Below the pieces are notes generated by a model. It was not told the DNA's origin and ran no database searches. It was given only the letters and a program-made list of their open reading frames with translations. A stretch of DNA of 64,000 nt from Ashinkailepas kermadecensis (lineage: Eukaryota; Arthropoda; Thecostraca; Neolepadidae), in the NCBI GenBank assembly GCA_034440615.1, contig JAOTOM010005048.1:91001-155000 (forward strand), given 5' to 3'. Positions 31,290-43,836 of the stretch are shown piece after piece. A program made the position numbers and the translations under genes. How positions within the stretch are numbered: the first letter of the stretch is position 1; every line of letters begins with the position of its first letter.

Positions 31290-34060
31290 CCTTATCTGCC
31301 ATTCTCCTGCAAACCCGTCTTGGGGGCCTCACCTTGCGTCCTACGGGCCTCTCTCCAGTCCTAGGGGCCTCCGCTTGGTCAGGGTCTCCTCTAACGTCTT
31401 GAGAGCCTCCTCTTCTAACCTGGGTGACTACTCACCTGTCTTGGTGTCCTCTCGTTGCGTCCTGAGGAACTTTTTTTTGCGTCCTGCGAGACTCATGTTT
31501 CTCCCCGAAGCCTACTCGTCCAAATTAGTGATCTCCTCTTCTAACTTAGTGTTTTCCCCTACCCTAGGGCCTTTTCCCCCTCCCTCTTAGAGGCACCCAC
31601 TTTCAAGTTAGAGGAGTAGTGATCTGTTCTAGGGGCTTCCTTCTCTAAGTTTGGTGGCTCCTTGGCCGTCGTGATCGCTTTCTTTTGTATCTCGGGGACC
31701 TTCTCTCTTATCCTGAGGCATCATTTCCCATCTCTATCTCCTGTCTCTTAGGGACCTGATCTCATCCTGGGGCTCCTTACCCGTCTTGGGGACCTCTGCT
31801 TTTATGGGTGCCTTCTTGCCCGCCTCAGGAAATTCTCCTGCGTCCTGGGGGCATCATCGCCTCTTCTAGGGACCTTTTTCTGTGCCTTAGGGCTTCCTTA
31901 TTTTCTGGTAGCCTCCATAGTCGCATCCGTTTTGTGATCTCCTGTTATGCTGTGGGACGTCCTCCGGAGTTCCGGGAGCATCCGCTCCTTTTCTAGAGGC
32001 CTATTTTCCCAAATTCTAGAGGCCTTCTGTTACGTCTTAGAGTCTCCACCTCTATCTTGGGGGCTTCTTGCTCATCTTGTCGGGTCCTCTTGCTCCTGGT
32101 GGACTCCCTCTTTTTCCTAGGATTCCCCTTCAAAACTATTCGCCTCCTGTATCATGGGCATATCTTCTTACCCATCTTGGGAGCCTTCTCCTATTGTATG
32201 GTAATCCTCCTCCATTAGTGGTCGCCTCTTCCATCATGGGGCTCCTTTCCAATGTTGGGCCACCTCTTCCAAATTAGAGTCCTCCTGTCACGCCTCGGGA
32301 TTTACTCGTCTAACTGGGTTCATCATCCGTTTTAAGTTCCTCTTCGTGCATTCTGGGGACATTTCTCATACTATATGGTTCCCCATCGTACTAGAGGTTT
32401 CCTCCTCCATCCTGAGAGACAACTTTCCCATCTTCGACCTTCCTCCCCTTTTCCAACGGCCTCCTCTTCCAAATCAGGGGCCTCCTGTCATGTCACGGAA
32501 CCTCCTCTTTTGTCCGTGGGTGATTTCTCCTATCCCGTCTTATGGTCCTCGTCTCCTATTTTAAGGGCCCCTCTTCCGTCCTGGGTGATCCTCTTTCCAA
32601 ACTTGGGGTCTCCCCTTATAAACTAGGGCTCATGTCACGCCTTAGAACTCATCTTTTAAAATGGGTGGCCACGTACCCGTATTCGAGGCCTCCTCTTGCG
32701 TTCTGCCTCCACTCCCTTCCTACGGGCCTCGTTTCCCGTTTGGGGATCTCCATCCATGTTTACGGGCCTCTTTTGCCATCCTGCAACTCTGCCTTTGCTT
32801 CTTCTCCCGAATTAGAGGAATTATTTCATTTCCTGGGGCCTTCTTACCCGTCTTGGGAAACTCGTCGTGTGTCCTGTGAACCCCTTATCCCTCTCAGGGA
32901 ACTCCTCTTTCAAGTTAGGAACCTCATGATCTTTCCTAGGGCCCTCCTCTTCTTGCCTGGGTGGCTCCTTACCTGTCTTGGTGGAATCCGTTTCGTCCTG
33001 CTATATTATCTCCCATGTCATGGGGACCCATCTCTTATTTCCGTCTCCCGTCTCTTAAGAGCCTGACCCCATTTTCTGGTGACCTGCTTGCCTTTCTTGC
33101 GGGCCTACTCCTCTATCATGAGGACATCCTCATACGTCTTATGGAATCCTCTTGCATCCCGGGACCTCCTCTCCTTTCTGAGAGGAGGTCTCCTTCCTTC
33201 CTCCTCTTATCACGTCTTAGAGGCCTCCTCATTTTCTGATGTTTCCTTTACACGTTTTGGATGCCTATTCGTGTGTCCTGGGTACCATCCTCCTATTCCA
33301 TGGTTCTCTTCTCCAGTCTAAGGGCCTTCTCAGGCCACCTTTCCCATCTTGGGACCTTCTTTTCTATTCCATGGGCCTTCTCTTCCAAATTAGGAGCCTC
33401 CTGACACGCCTCGGGGGCCCCTCTTTTATCCTGGGGGCGCTTTACCCGCTTTGGGGGCGGGAGATGAGCCTCAGCTTGCGTCTCGAGAACCTCACCTCAT
33501 ACCATTCAAAATTCCTCTCTTGTATTAAGAACCTTCTCTCGTTTCCTACCAGCCTCATTACCAATCTTGTGGGCATCCTTTTGCGCCTTGAAGGATTCGT
33601 TTTCCCTCCTAGGGGCCTCCTCCAAATTAGATGTCTCCTCTCACGTCTTAGCGGGTCTCCTCTAATTTTCTGGGGTCCCATTACCAGTTGTGGGTGTCTC
33701 TTTGTATGTCCCGGTGTCATCTCCCACATTACATGCCCTTCCAATCCCAGCTTGGTGTTCTCCTATCCGATTCACCCTACAGGCTACCTTTCCGATCTTG
33801 GAGCCTCCTCTTCCAAATTAGAGGTCACCTGTCAATCCTCAGGGGTCTCCTCGTCTTACCTGGATGACTCCCTGCCCATTTTCGTGACCTCTTTTCACGT
33901 TCTTAAGGCCTCCATCCCTCTCTTAGGGACCACGTTCATGGGACCACATTCATCCCCCTCTTAGGGACCACTTACTCCTCCACTAATTTTCTGTGGGCCT
34001 CTTCTGCGATCTTGGGGGCCTCCTTCGCCAGTTTAACTGTTTGTGGACAGGACCGCCCCA
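31290..34060. repeat. Pyrimidine-rich degenerate repeat field
   Basis: About 2.8 kb with a strong C/T bias on the plus strand. Loosely repeated phrases of roughly 25-35 bp include 'gggcctcctctt', 'ccaaattagaggc', 'cctgtcatg', 'ttagggac' and 'tccatcctggg'. No two units are identical and the period drifts. Overlapping frames rich in Leu, Ser, Pro and Phe are composition artefacts. A shorter purine-rich stretch at 34340-34500 looks like the same kind of sequence on the other strand, as does the field at 1-1190. Confidence 0.65.
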
Positions 34061-35080
34061 GAGTTCATGGCGAGTGCCCAGGGGCCTCAGTGTATGTAGT
34101 GCGTGGCAGGGGAGGCCCCTTCCCACTGTATAAGATAGGAGGGAGAATGGTGACCCCTGCTCTCCCCCTCCCCGGTTCCGCCGTCCACGGCTATGTACCG
34201 ACTGCTGTGGCACCGCCTGGTGCCACCACTGCGCTCATTGTGTTGCCATATTAGTGATAGTAGGTTGCGCGCCAGGCAATCGTTAGCAATGGTGGTGACC
34301 ACATCTGGTACAGCTTGGTTAACAGATTCTATCAAATATGATCTCGATCGAGTTCGATAGAGGAGTGCCGAGAGTTCTCGAGGCCCAGCTCTGAGAACAA
34401 GAAGAACCCCTGAGAGCAAGAGAGGTTCCATTAAGCTGGAGGGATCCCTTGACGCTGGAAGACCACTTGAAGCTGGAGGACCCTTTGAGGCCCCAACAAT
34501 AATTAGCCTCCGGTTGTAAAGCTCCGGTTGCGCGTTCGCTTTGGACGATATTAACATTACATCCATGCAGGGATTACTCAAATCCTTTTAGAAAATATTA
34601 TAGTCTAATCCGAATCACTTTCATGAAGAACTTATATTTCAGCCTTCAAAATATGAATTGGTTATACTAAGCGAGCAATCTCTTTTGCAATATTTTCATT
34701 AAAATTATGACTCTATAATTCACTTTGATTCACATAATTCACAATACACTGATAAATTACTTCACTCTCGGTTCACATTACTCACAATCAAATCAATCGC
34801 TGCATTGCAGGAATACTACATAAATGACATAAAAGCCTTGCAGAATATTGTTGCCGATTCTACTGGAAGGGAAAACAGTTAGCGATCCAAAGTCAGTCTA
34901 GCTGACGCAAATCGTGAAGAGCATTTGATGCACAGAATAAGAAGTAAATACAAAAGTCAGTGTTTGTCGACAATTTGTGCTTACGTACTTATAGGAAGCT
35001 CAGACACACCATGCGCGTAGAATGGTGATTTTGAAGCGATGGAGCAGTTCATCATGCACTAATGGTAGTGACATGGCTGG
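34061..35080. other. Unassigned stretch with purine-rich repeat remnant
   Basis: 34340-34500 holds A/G-rich repeats ('cccttgaagctggaggaccc'-like). The remainder is AT-rich sequence with no gene recognised. Confidence 0.4.
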
Positions 35081-35268
35081 AGACACCGGGTGGGTCGGGA
35101 GGGGGTTTGGTACCCTGCTAATGTTAATGATACCGGGTGGGTCGGGAGGGGGTTTGGTACACTGCTAATGTTAATGACACCGGGTAGGTCGGGAGGGGGT
35201 TTGGTACCCTGCTAATGTTAATGACACCGGGTGGGTCGGGAGGGGGTTTGGTACCCTGCTAATGTTAA
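35081..35268. repeat. 47-bp tandem repeat, 4 copies
   Basis: Units with 'accgggtgggtcgggagggg' start at 35085, 35132, 35179 and 35226; nearly identical. Confidence 0.94.
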
Positions 35269-35526
35269 TTGGTCAGTTTACATATTCATTCTGAAAATAT
35301 GCTTTGAAAATAAGAACTTGGACCCCTGGCTTCATGTGAGATATCCAGCCCTGGTTAGTGGCGTGCTAACCAGCCAAGTGCTGGAGTGGTGGAGGGATCT
35401 AGGAGTAACCAAGTGCATTTTTGATGATGCTTTACGTTTTAAATCGGTGCAATCCCAAAAGCAAGCAGTGAGTATTACCGCGCTACCCTGGCACGTGCAG
35501 CGCTAGCATATGTATAGTACCTATAT

Positions 35527-35529
35527 GGA

Positions 35530-35593
<64 letters not shown>

Positions 35594-35641
35594 AGTGTGT
35601 GTGTTTGTGCGTGTGTGTGTATGTGTGTGTGTGTGTGTGTA
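35527..35641. repeat. (AT)n(GT)n compound microsatellite
   Basis: About 50 bp of AT repeat followed by about 60 bp of interrupted GT repeat. Ile/Tyr and Thr/His repeat frames through it are artefacts. Confidence 0.96.
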
Positions 35642-36041
35642 TCTTGGGATAAATTTTCATACAGGCACTGTTGGTTGAACACGACAGCTTGTTCAGCATT
35701 GATTAGCTTTTTATGTATGTTTTCGATATGTCGCACATTCGCTTTCACTTGAGAGTCGAGCTGATGGCTATTTCACCGAATGAGATCATCAAAATTGTCA
35801 GTTATGGTTTCCATCTATATTTAAATACAACGTTTCGATCAGCATAGATCATCATCATGGCTACATTATATGTGACATGGCTAGATGGGGTCAAAGTTAT
35901 GACAAGTCAAACAAGTGGGCAAGTGCAAGAAAAAACATTTCACGGGATAAAAATCATTCAAGCATTCACATGGGCACTTTCAGCGTCAAATCCAGGAATC
36001 CGATTAGAAGCAACAGTACACGCACGTACTCAGAAAAAGGT

Positions 36042-36155
36042 GAAGGCCGTGGGCTCATTGGTTATATACAGGGCAGAACCTGGCACACGGTAAAGGATAG
36101 GCCGTGGGCTCACTGGTCATGTACGGAGCAGGATCTGACACACGGTAAGAGGAAG
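36042..36155. repeat. Partial direct duplication, about 58 bp
   Basis: 'aggccgtgggctca' followed by 'ttgg' or 'ctgg', then 'cacacggtaa', occurs twice at 36042 and about 36100. Roughly 85% identical by eye. Confidence 0.7.
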
Positions 36156-36273
36156 ATACATATTTGGACACAACACAGGGCGAGGAGCTGAAGTTGGCTG
36201 TGGACGTGGTGATTTAGTGATGCATCTGTCGGGTTCCTCACGAAACACTTTCCCTGTGAAGTGACAGACATGT

Positions 36274-36386
36274 GCATAACATATCCTGCAGGGGTCGCAC
36301 CATAACATATCCTGCAGGGGGGGTCGCACCATAACATATCCTGCAGGGGGGGTCGCACCATAACATATCCTGCAGGGGTCGCACCG
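36274..36386. repeat. 26/28-bp tandem repeat, 4 copies
   Basis: Units of 'cataacatatcctgcagggg' plus 'tcgcac'. The 28-bp variants carry two extra G residues in the G-run. Confidence 0.93.
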
Positions 36387-37290
36387 AGTTCGTGATCACA
36401 TGCAGCGACAAATATACTCAAATATACATACAACTCTGAAGTTAAAAGGCTTGCGCATGGCGCCTGAAATATCACTAGAAAGGCATCGGCCACCCATGTA
36501 TGCTGAATATCGAATGTGGCCAATCGCGACCCGAAATACTGATTTTGTCCCACATGGCTGCCGTCAGCTGTTGACAACAACACGACTTAGATGACGTCCC
36601 CCCGCAGTGGGGTCAGCCTCGTTACCCGGCTGGCCAGGGAATTGGCGCTCCTTCGGGGTAACACGGTCGCCCCGATAAGGGGTGTGGAAACACGGAAGTG
36701 TTTCCGGGGACTCTAGTCTACATCGTCCATCCCTGTCTTCAAATTATAGGATCCAGCCCGTGCCAGCGACCATTGCACGTATGACCAGCGTATGTCTTTC
36801 ATCCAGCCCTGCAACACCTTGTCACGAGCAGAGCAGGCCAGTTTCCCCTGGTCTACCCGTCCGCTCAGTTGTATCGGGGTAGTCGCGCCCCCTCGGCCCG
36901 TCCCCCGGGGTTGACCGTGTCCTGGAGGCTGAGGTCCCCCGCCGCACGGTGCTAGCTGTGACGGGGACCAACACGCCCTTTGGTCCTGATATCCCGGAGG
37001 GGCGGGCGGTCCCGTAAGGCCCCATTTGGGCCAAGCGACTTGTCGCCTCAGGCCGACGGTCTGGATCCCGGCCCAGTGCCTGCTGGCCTGGCCGGCAGGG
37101 GTCAAGGGGTGGGCGGCGCTGGGTCCCGGTCGGGGTGGTGAGTCTCTCTCTCCCGGCCGGGCGAAGGCGCCGCCTGCCCCGTATAGCTCCTCGGGCGCCT
37201 GGCGTCCTCCCGTCCGCGGGACACAGGCGTCCGCCCTGTAGGGCCCATGTGTGGTGGGGCGCCACGGGGAGCTGAAAACAAGCACACTTT

Positions 37291-38922
37291 ATGGCAACTT
37301 CCAAAAAACATACCTTCCCTGGACCTCTCACAAAGGACCAGAACGCCGGCTTGTCTACCGTAAGTCGTAACTACCCGACACCTGCAGAGGCCTACCGCCC
37401 TCAGCACCCACCGTCCCGCCCCGTGTCTCTGCCACCCCTAGTTCAGAGTATAGGCTGTCGTCGCCGCGTGTATTGATTCTTAAGTCAACCGAACTTGGTA
37501 AAACTGTATCTGCACTCTCACCATTTGAATGAAAGCGTGGATGCGATCTGCTTGGCGACGAACTTCGATGCGAAAAACTGAGGGGTGGAGGAATTGAAGT
37601 CGAATTTCGACATGCTGAGGATGCAAGGAAAACTCTAGTCTTAACTGAATTCAAATACAGCGTACGAGAGCAGGGCAGGATGCGTGACGTCACGATACCT
37701 ATTTTAGTAGAGCCACACAGGACGAAAAACTTCTCGAAGTGTGTTATAAACTGCTTTGACCTAGGGGACGTCTCTGATGCGGAAATTGTTGATGGTCTGT
37801 CTGAATACGGTGTTGTAGAGGTACGAAAGATGAAAGTGAGGTGTTGAAGTGGCCTACAAGCTACGAACAATATTGTGTTGACTTTTAACCCCACAGACCT
37901 CCCTGTGGCGGTGTACGCTGGCTACGTAAAGGTGAAGGTTCGCGTCTTCATACCAAACCACATGCGGTGCTTTCGCTCCCAAAGATACGAACACACGATC
38001 CAGTATTGTCGAGGTCGCCCGACCTGTGGTAGATGCTGTGCTTTAGAACACACCGGCGAAAAATGTGACTCCGAAGAGCTGTAGTGTGTAAATTGTGGTC
38101 AGGGACAGTCTCAGCACACTGCTTACGACAGAGCATGTTCGGTTCATATCAAGGAGAGATAAATTTTTGCACTGAAGTGCACCAAACAGATACCATATAG
38201 ACAGGCCAGATAAATATACATGGAAACCCACCCAAAAGTGTCTTATGCAGGCAAAGTAAAAGACACACAACCTGCCACCACTCACCGGGAGCCTCCCAGT
38301 GCTTCCCAGTTTATATCGCAGCTTAGCAACCTACTGAGATCTGTTGGCCTCGTTTGGACCTTGCCGGAACGCAAGGCCGGAACGATGCCTGTCCTCTAAT
38401 GCTGAAGCACCTCGCCTCCAGGAGGCAGAGGCTGAAGCCCCCTTTAAAGCGCCAGAAACGAGCAACTGTGCCGCCGGTGCAGCCCTGACCCCCTCCGTGA
38501 CGGGGCCCGTGAAGCACCAAGTGAAGGCGAAGAGCCTGAAACCCACCGCATCACCTGCACCCCCTGCCATTGCGACAGGGACTGCTCCGCTTTCTGGCCT
38601 CGCTAGTCGGCGGGCGGGAACCACCGCCCCTGTGATCAAGACCAGTGCGTCCTTCCGCCATCCACCAGTGGAACCATCCAAGGACCGGGCTTCCAGGGTG
38701 GAGGTCATTCCTGGAGCGCCAGATCTCAGAGCTGCGGGTCGGTCAGCCCGGCTCCACCCACAGGGAGCACCTACTGGTGCCAAGTCCAAAGGACCGTCGC
38801 TCCCAGCGACACCCTCATCCTCGCCAACACCAGAACGACAGATGGGCCCACCACCCACACCACCCAGGCTTGGTGAAACCGTACACCAGGTTCTTCACCA
38901 GCAACTTCTAGCCGAACCATGA
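37291..38922 (+). pseudogene. I-like LINE ORF1 (gag-like), broken
   Basis: Starts at ATG 37291 and is stopped near 37474; the homologous reading continues in other frames. 37490-37850 reads as the LSPFE...LLGD...LRGGGIEVEF...DARKTLVLT region of I-type ORF1 proteins. 37875-38084 holds the GYVKVKVRVFIPNHMRCFR segment and degraded CCHC knuckles (in the first, an expected Cys is Ser). A further knuckle (CVNCGQG...H) follows the stop at about 38083. 38344-38922 is a Pro/Ala/Ser-rich C-terminal tail. ORF1 proteins coat LINE RNA. At least two nonsense codons and frame changes. Confidence 0.7.
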
Positions 38923-39146
38923 AGCGACCACCTCCATGGGAGGTGTCGCCTACGGATGGGGATATTCCGCGAACCAGACCGCGCAGCCGGCCGACCTCCG
39001 CGGAAGGTCGCGTCCTGGGGTCGCACAATCCTAGGACGACAGCCGACTACTACTTTCAGTAAAGCTCTGACTACCCTGGGAGCGGCCACCTATGTCTGGT
39101 GGAAATTCTGAACCTGGCTGCAATATCTCTTCTAGTCACACCTTAA

Positions 39147-42100
39147 ATGTACCCCAAGCAGTCCTTTTTACAATGGAACTGCAGAGGTTTTAGGAACAGC
39201 GCCCAGGAGATCCAGTTAATTTTAAATCAGCACTGCCTTCTCGTTATATGCCTTCAAGAGAGCAAGTTCCGACCTGACCTCCCTTGTAACTTGAAGGAGT
39301 ACTCAGTTTTCGGAAAGACCTAGTGACTGATACTGTTGCACATGGTGGAGTCATGCTGGCTGTTCACCATAGTGTCGGAGCAAACGAGGTCGTGCTGAAG
39401 ACAGACCTTCAAGCAATAGCAGCTCGCATCCAATTAAGTCACATTTATATAACGGTATGCTCCATCTATCTACCTCCTGGGACTGCTTTTACCCGTGACC
39501 AGCTCCTCCGGTTAGTTTTAGAACTGCCCTCACCTTTTTTAGTTTTAGGGGATTTTAACTCTCACCACAAAATGTGGGGTTGCGATAGCGTGAACACGAG
39601 AGGTCGCGTCTTGCAGGATTTTATCATGGAGGAATCCTTGTGTATCTTAAACACTGGCACTCGCACCCACTTTGTGATGCCATCCGGCCATTCCTCGGCC
39701 CTAGATTTCAGTCTTTGCAGTCCACAGCTGGCACAATATCTTGATTGGTCTGTGTCTGATGACCCTATGGGTAGTGACCATTTTCCAATCTGCATCGCAT
39801 ATCGAGGGAACACAACACTGAATACCAGACCCCAGCGGTGGAACTTACGCAAGGCTGACTGGGATATATTTGAAAGTCAACTGAAGGACGTATTCTCTAC
39901 TCCATCTGGACAAGAACCACGCTCAATAGATGCTTTTCATCGCTGCTCCTAGAGGCAACAACAGGGTGCACCCCGAAAACGCCCGGGTCCCCCCGTCGAA
40001 ACCCTGTCCCATGGTGGACCGCAGAGTGTCGAGACGCCATTCGGGCACGACGCCGTGCATTCAAAATATTTAATCGCGACAGTACCACCACCAATCTCAT
40101 TTTGTTTCGTAAGGCGAGAGCGAAGGTATGTCGGATCATTTCGGAACCAGGCGCGAATCGTGGAAGGCCTATGTCAATACCCTGAATCGGTCTAGCTCCT
40201 CGTCACAGGTATGGTCTCGAGTGAACAAAAAAAAACGGTACATGCTGTTCAGTTCCTCTCACTGTGTTGCGGATAGCAGACCAGGACTTAAATCACCCTG
40301 CGGAAGTTGCGTACGAAATTGGTCTTGCTCTATCCCAAAAAAGTTGAGGCAGCACTGCTCATCCTGAATTCTTACGCCACAAAGCTGTATGCGAGTCGAT
40401 GCCAGTTGATTTTACCACCCCCGTGCACCATTCATACAATCGCCGTTTTACCATACAAGAAATTACTTTCGCCATCGCATCCCTCCGGACTACGTCCGAG
40501 GGGCCGGACGGTATCCATAATGACATGCTGAAGCGCATTCCTCTCTGCACTCTTGTCTGCCTTCTCGCCTCTTTCAACCCCTTGTGGGTCGGTGGCAATT
40601 TTCCCTCTTCTTGGCGAGAAGCTATTGTGATCACTATTGTGAAACCAGGAAAGACTGGCCGTGATCCCTTGCATTATCGCCCCATCTCGCTGACTTTTGT
40701 AAGCTCATGGAGCGATTTTCGAAAGATAAATGTTCGCCTCAGCTGGTTTCTGGAGAAAGAAGGCATCCTCACAGGCTCGCTGTGTGGGTTCAGGAAAAAT
40801 CGTAGTGCCCTAGATCATGTTTTACGACTAGACACAGAAATAAAGCACAACTTCATGCAAAATAGGCACGTAGGAGCAATTTTCTTTGACATTGAGGCTG
40901 CTTATGACGCGGTGTGGCGATACGGAATACTGAAGAAAGTGTGGAACCACGGGATACGTGGACCAATGGGAACCTTTTTACAAAACTTTCTGTGTGACCG
41001 TACCCTCCGTGTCCGCGTGGGAAATCATATGTCTGCACGTTTTGTCCAGGAGAACGGTGTCCCATAGGGAAGCGTACTTAGCGTTGCGTTGTTCGCAATT
41101 TTGGTCAATGACATTGAAAACGGACTATCACCAAGTATTCGAAGATCACTTTTTGTTGATGACTTGGCTATTTGGTCATGTGCGGCACGATCACCTTCTA
41201 CGGAAAGACAGCTACATATGGCCGTAGCCTGTCTTGAAAAGTTGACGAATATAAACGGCGTTCGATTTTCTACTTCTAAAACGGTGGCTATCCACTTTTG
41301 CCCACGTCGTCGGAACTGTTCAGAGATGGCAGTTAAGTTGTATGACCAGCAAATACCTGTGAAGCCAGCGGCTCGCTTTCTCGGCGTCATTCTGGACAAC
41401 CGGCTATCCTACCGCGACCATCTGAACACATTGCGAGATAAGTGCTTCCGAGCAATGAATATTATGAAATGTGTTTCACGAACTGACTACGGAGCTGACA
41501 GAACAGCGCTTTGAATGTTATATCGATCTCTTATCCGCTCGAAGCTCGATTATGCATCTTTTATATATGACGGTGCCAGTAGCTCCGTGAAACGAAAGCT
41601 TGATTCAGTACACCACACAGCATTGAGGATCGCCACAGGGGCATTTCGGACGTCACCAGCACCAGTATTTTAGCAGAGGTCCACGAGCCATCCTTGGCAA
41701 GCAGACGCGAAAAGCGGGGTCTCCGGCACGCAATAAAGCTGAGGAAATTTGCAGCGCATCCCACCTACAATTTTTTTCATACCGCATGCTGTCGATTTTC
41801 CGTGGGCAAAGAGGTGAAAGATCACGACCATTTTGCGTCAGAATCCGCTCGCTACTTCAAGAGGCCGAAATCCCACTACGAGGCTTGGCGAGGATGAAAT
41901 ACATGCAAACTCCACTATGGGAACTCGCCTCACCCAAAATTGATGTGTCCCTCGCGACTGTCAAGAAAGGGCATACTGTCCCAGAACTTTTCTGAGCAGA
42001 AGCTCTAGAGCTACTATAATTATATCGCTCCTGCTCCCATACATACACTGATGGGTCCAAGACAGCCAATGAAGAAGAAGAAGAACCTTGGGTTCTTTTA

Positions 42101-43075
42101 CGACTCATTCAACCGCTAGGTTATATAGCGTCGCCAACCTCTCACGGCGATCGGTCGCGGGTGGACTCGGTAAATACCGTCGGTTGTGAGATTCGAACCC
42201 ACAATCTTGTGATCAAGAGTCCGACGCTCTACCAGCTGAGCTACCGCGGTAGCTCCAAGACAACCAATGGAACTGGGTGTGCATTCGTATGTCGGGACAG
42301 CAACGAGATCTTTTAGCCTACCACCACATGCCTCTGTGTACACTGCTGAGTTGGTTGCGATCATGAAGGCCTTATGTTTTATTGAGGTTGGAGGTGAAGC
42401 CCAACATCTTATTATAACTGACTCGTTGAGTAGCCTTATGGCTCTTCAGTCCATGCACCCATCAAACCAGTTTGCTCAAGATATCCTAGTACGATTAACG
42501 GAATTGGGCAAAGCAGGTAAAAGGATTATCCTCTGTTGGGTACCGAGCCATACCGTTATCACCGGAAATGAGCTGGTCGACGCTGCTGCCAAGCGTGCCG
42601 CGCAGTCACATAGGACTCGAGCTTTGCCGCTCCCCGCCAGAGATTACTACTAGAGATTAGTAAATGCTTTCCTCCAAGGAAAGTGGCAAGAAAGCTGGAG
42701 TCGTCAGGTTTTAAACAAATTTCGATCCATAAAACCAGTTCTGGCACCGTGGACGTCACCGCCGAAAAAAAATGTAGGCTAGAAGAGGTGATTCTGGCAC
42801 GCCTGCGCATAGGGCACACATATGCAACGCACGGCTACCTTCTGAAAATGGAGGCGAAGCCACGCTGTTCCCGATGTGGTTCACATATGACGGTTCGCCA
42901 CATACTGTTTTCTTTCCCCAACCGCACGGTGAACGAAGGCGTCACTTCGGTTCCAATTTCGATAAACTATCGTACTGTGATGTTTTAGGTGACATTTCCG
43001 AGATCGTCCAAACAGGTCAACTATATCGATATATATCGGCTGGTCAGCTACCCGTAATATATCCATTCCAAAAAT
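39147..43075 (+). pseudogene. I-like LINE ORF2 (EN-RT-RNase H), broken
   Basis: The ATG at 39147 opens the endonuclease with the 'LQWNCRGFRNS' start, but stops occur near 39320. The frame resumes at 39323-39952 with GGVMLAVH, SIYLPPG, LGDFNSHH and GSDHFPI motifs. The reverse transcriptase is at 40399-41514: FDIEAAYDAVW near 40886; a GVP-stop-GS box at 41059-41073 where a TAG at 41065-41067 replaces the usual Gln; and FVDD near 41152. The RNase H domain begins with YTDGSK near 42040, is interrupted by the SINE, and resumes at 42267 with TAELVAI, TDSLSSL, VPSH and the final Asn-Glu-x-x-Asp motif. A C-terminal knuckle CSRCGSHMTVRHIL lies near 42870. Several more stops follow. Non-functional. Confidence 0.8.
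42072..42253 (-). mobile_element. tRNA-derived SINE inserted in the LINE RNase H
   Basis: On the minus strand the element starts with a tRNA-like head. An A-box 'TAGCTCAGCTGGTAGAGCG' lies at 42243-42225 and a B-box 'GGTTCGAATCT' at 42199-42189; a CTT anticodon sits where lysine tRNA would have it. The anticodon stem and acceptor do not pair properly, so this is not a functional tRNA. The other end is a (CTT)n tail (42072-42085 on the plus strand reads aagaagaag). It is flanked by a 16-bp target duplication 'tccaagac(a)(g/a)ccaatg' at 42056-42071 and 42254-42269, and removing it restores the RNase H motif order. Total length 182 bp. Confidence 0.9.
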
Positions 43076-43181
43076 AGACCCATGCCGCTAAGCGGAATGC
43101 TGTGAAAAGTGAGATATGGGCGCAACATAACCAGAAGCAGTTGATGCGCCCCTAAGCCCAAATAATCAATAAATCGACATA

Positions 43182-43836
43182 GATGACGTCAAGCGCTGAC
43201 AGTGACACGGCGTAGAAGACGTCAAACGCTGACAATGATACGACATATATTACGTTAGGCGCTAACAGTGACACGACATGGCTGACGTCAAGCACTGACA
43301 GTGACAAGACATATATGACGTCAGGCGCTAACAGCGACATGACAGATGTCGTCCGATGCCAGCAATAACACGACATATGTGACGTCAGGTGCTGACAGTG
43401 ACGCGGCATAAATGACGCCAGACGCTGACAATGACACGTCATAAATATGATCAGATACTGACAGTGACACGGCATACATGACGCCAGACGCTGACAATGC
43501 ACGTCATAGATGACGTCAGATACTAACAGTGACACGGCATAAATGACGTCAGATGCTGACAATGACATGACATAGATGACGTCAGATGCTGACAATGACA
43601 CGACATATATGACGTCAGATGCTGACAATGACACGACACAGATGACGTCAGATGCCGACAAGGACACGACATATATGACGCTGGGCGCTAACAGTGACAC
43701 GATATGACTGCCGCCAGATGCTGACCGTCTGGTGTGCTGTCTGACAAGGACACGACACAGATGACGTCAGATGCCGACAAGGACACGACACAGATGACGC
43801 TGGGCGCTAACAGTGACACGATATGACTGCCGCCAG
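43182..43836. repeat. ~33-bp minisatellite D with CRE-like octamers, about 20 copies
   Basis: Imperfect units of about 33 bp ('gatgacgtcagatgctgaca', then 'atgacacgacata'). About ten copies contain a perfect TGACGTCA palindrome, the consensus site of CREB/ATF factors; others have lost it. The array runs directly into the start codon of the serine protease homologue: the ATG at 43837 lies in a 'cagatgctgacc' that matches the unit's 'cagatgctgaca'. The segment around the start codon also occurs once inside the array (43679-43737). Confidence 0.9.

Larger units (their letters stand above)
36592..43100 (+). mobile_element. Decayed I-like LINE with RNase H
   Basis: A 6.5-kb element in the plus orientation. 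It has a GC-rich 5' region (36592-37290), a broken ORF1 with nucleic-acid-binding knuckles (37291-38922), and a broken ORF2 with endonuclease, reverse transcriptase, RNase H and a C-terminal Cys/His knuckle (39147-43075). An ORF1 of this type plus an RNase H domain places it near the I/Nimb group rather than CR1. Nonsense codons and frameshifts occur in both frames, so it is dead. A SINE at 42072-42253 splits the RNase H domain. Exact ends and target duplications of the LINE itself were not identified. Confidence 0.8.

Noticed and set aside
32542..33964. Leu/Ser/Pro-rich frames (174 and 241 codons)
   Set aside because: Caused by pyrimidine-rich composition of the degenerate repeat field; no domain, membrane topology or signal pattern that holds up.
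36713..37285. 190-codon minus frame in the LINE 5' region
   Set aside because: GC-rich composition leaves frames open by chance; its position and orientation conflict with the LINE 5' UTR.
42180..42253. Functional lysine tRNA gene (minus strand)
   Set aside because: Anticodon and acceptor stems do not pair, and it lies at the head of a SINE with target duplications.
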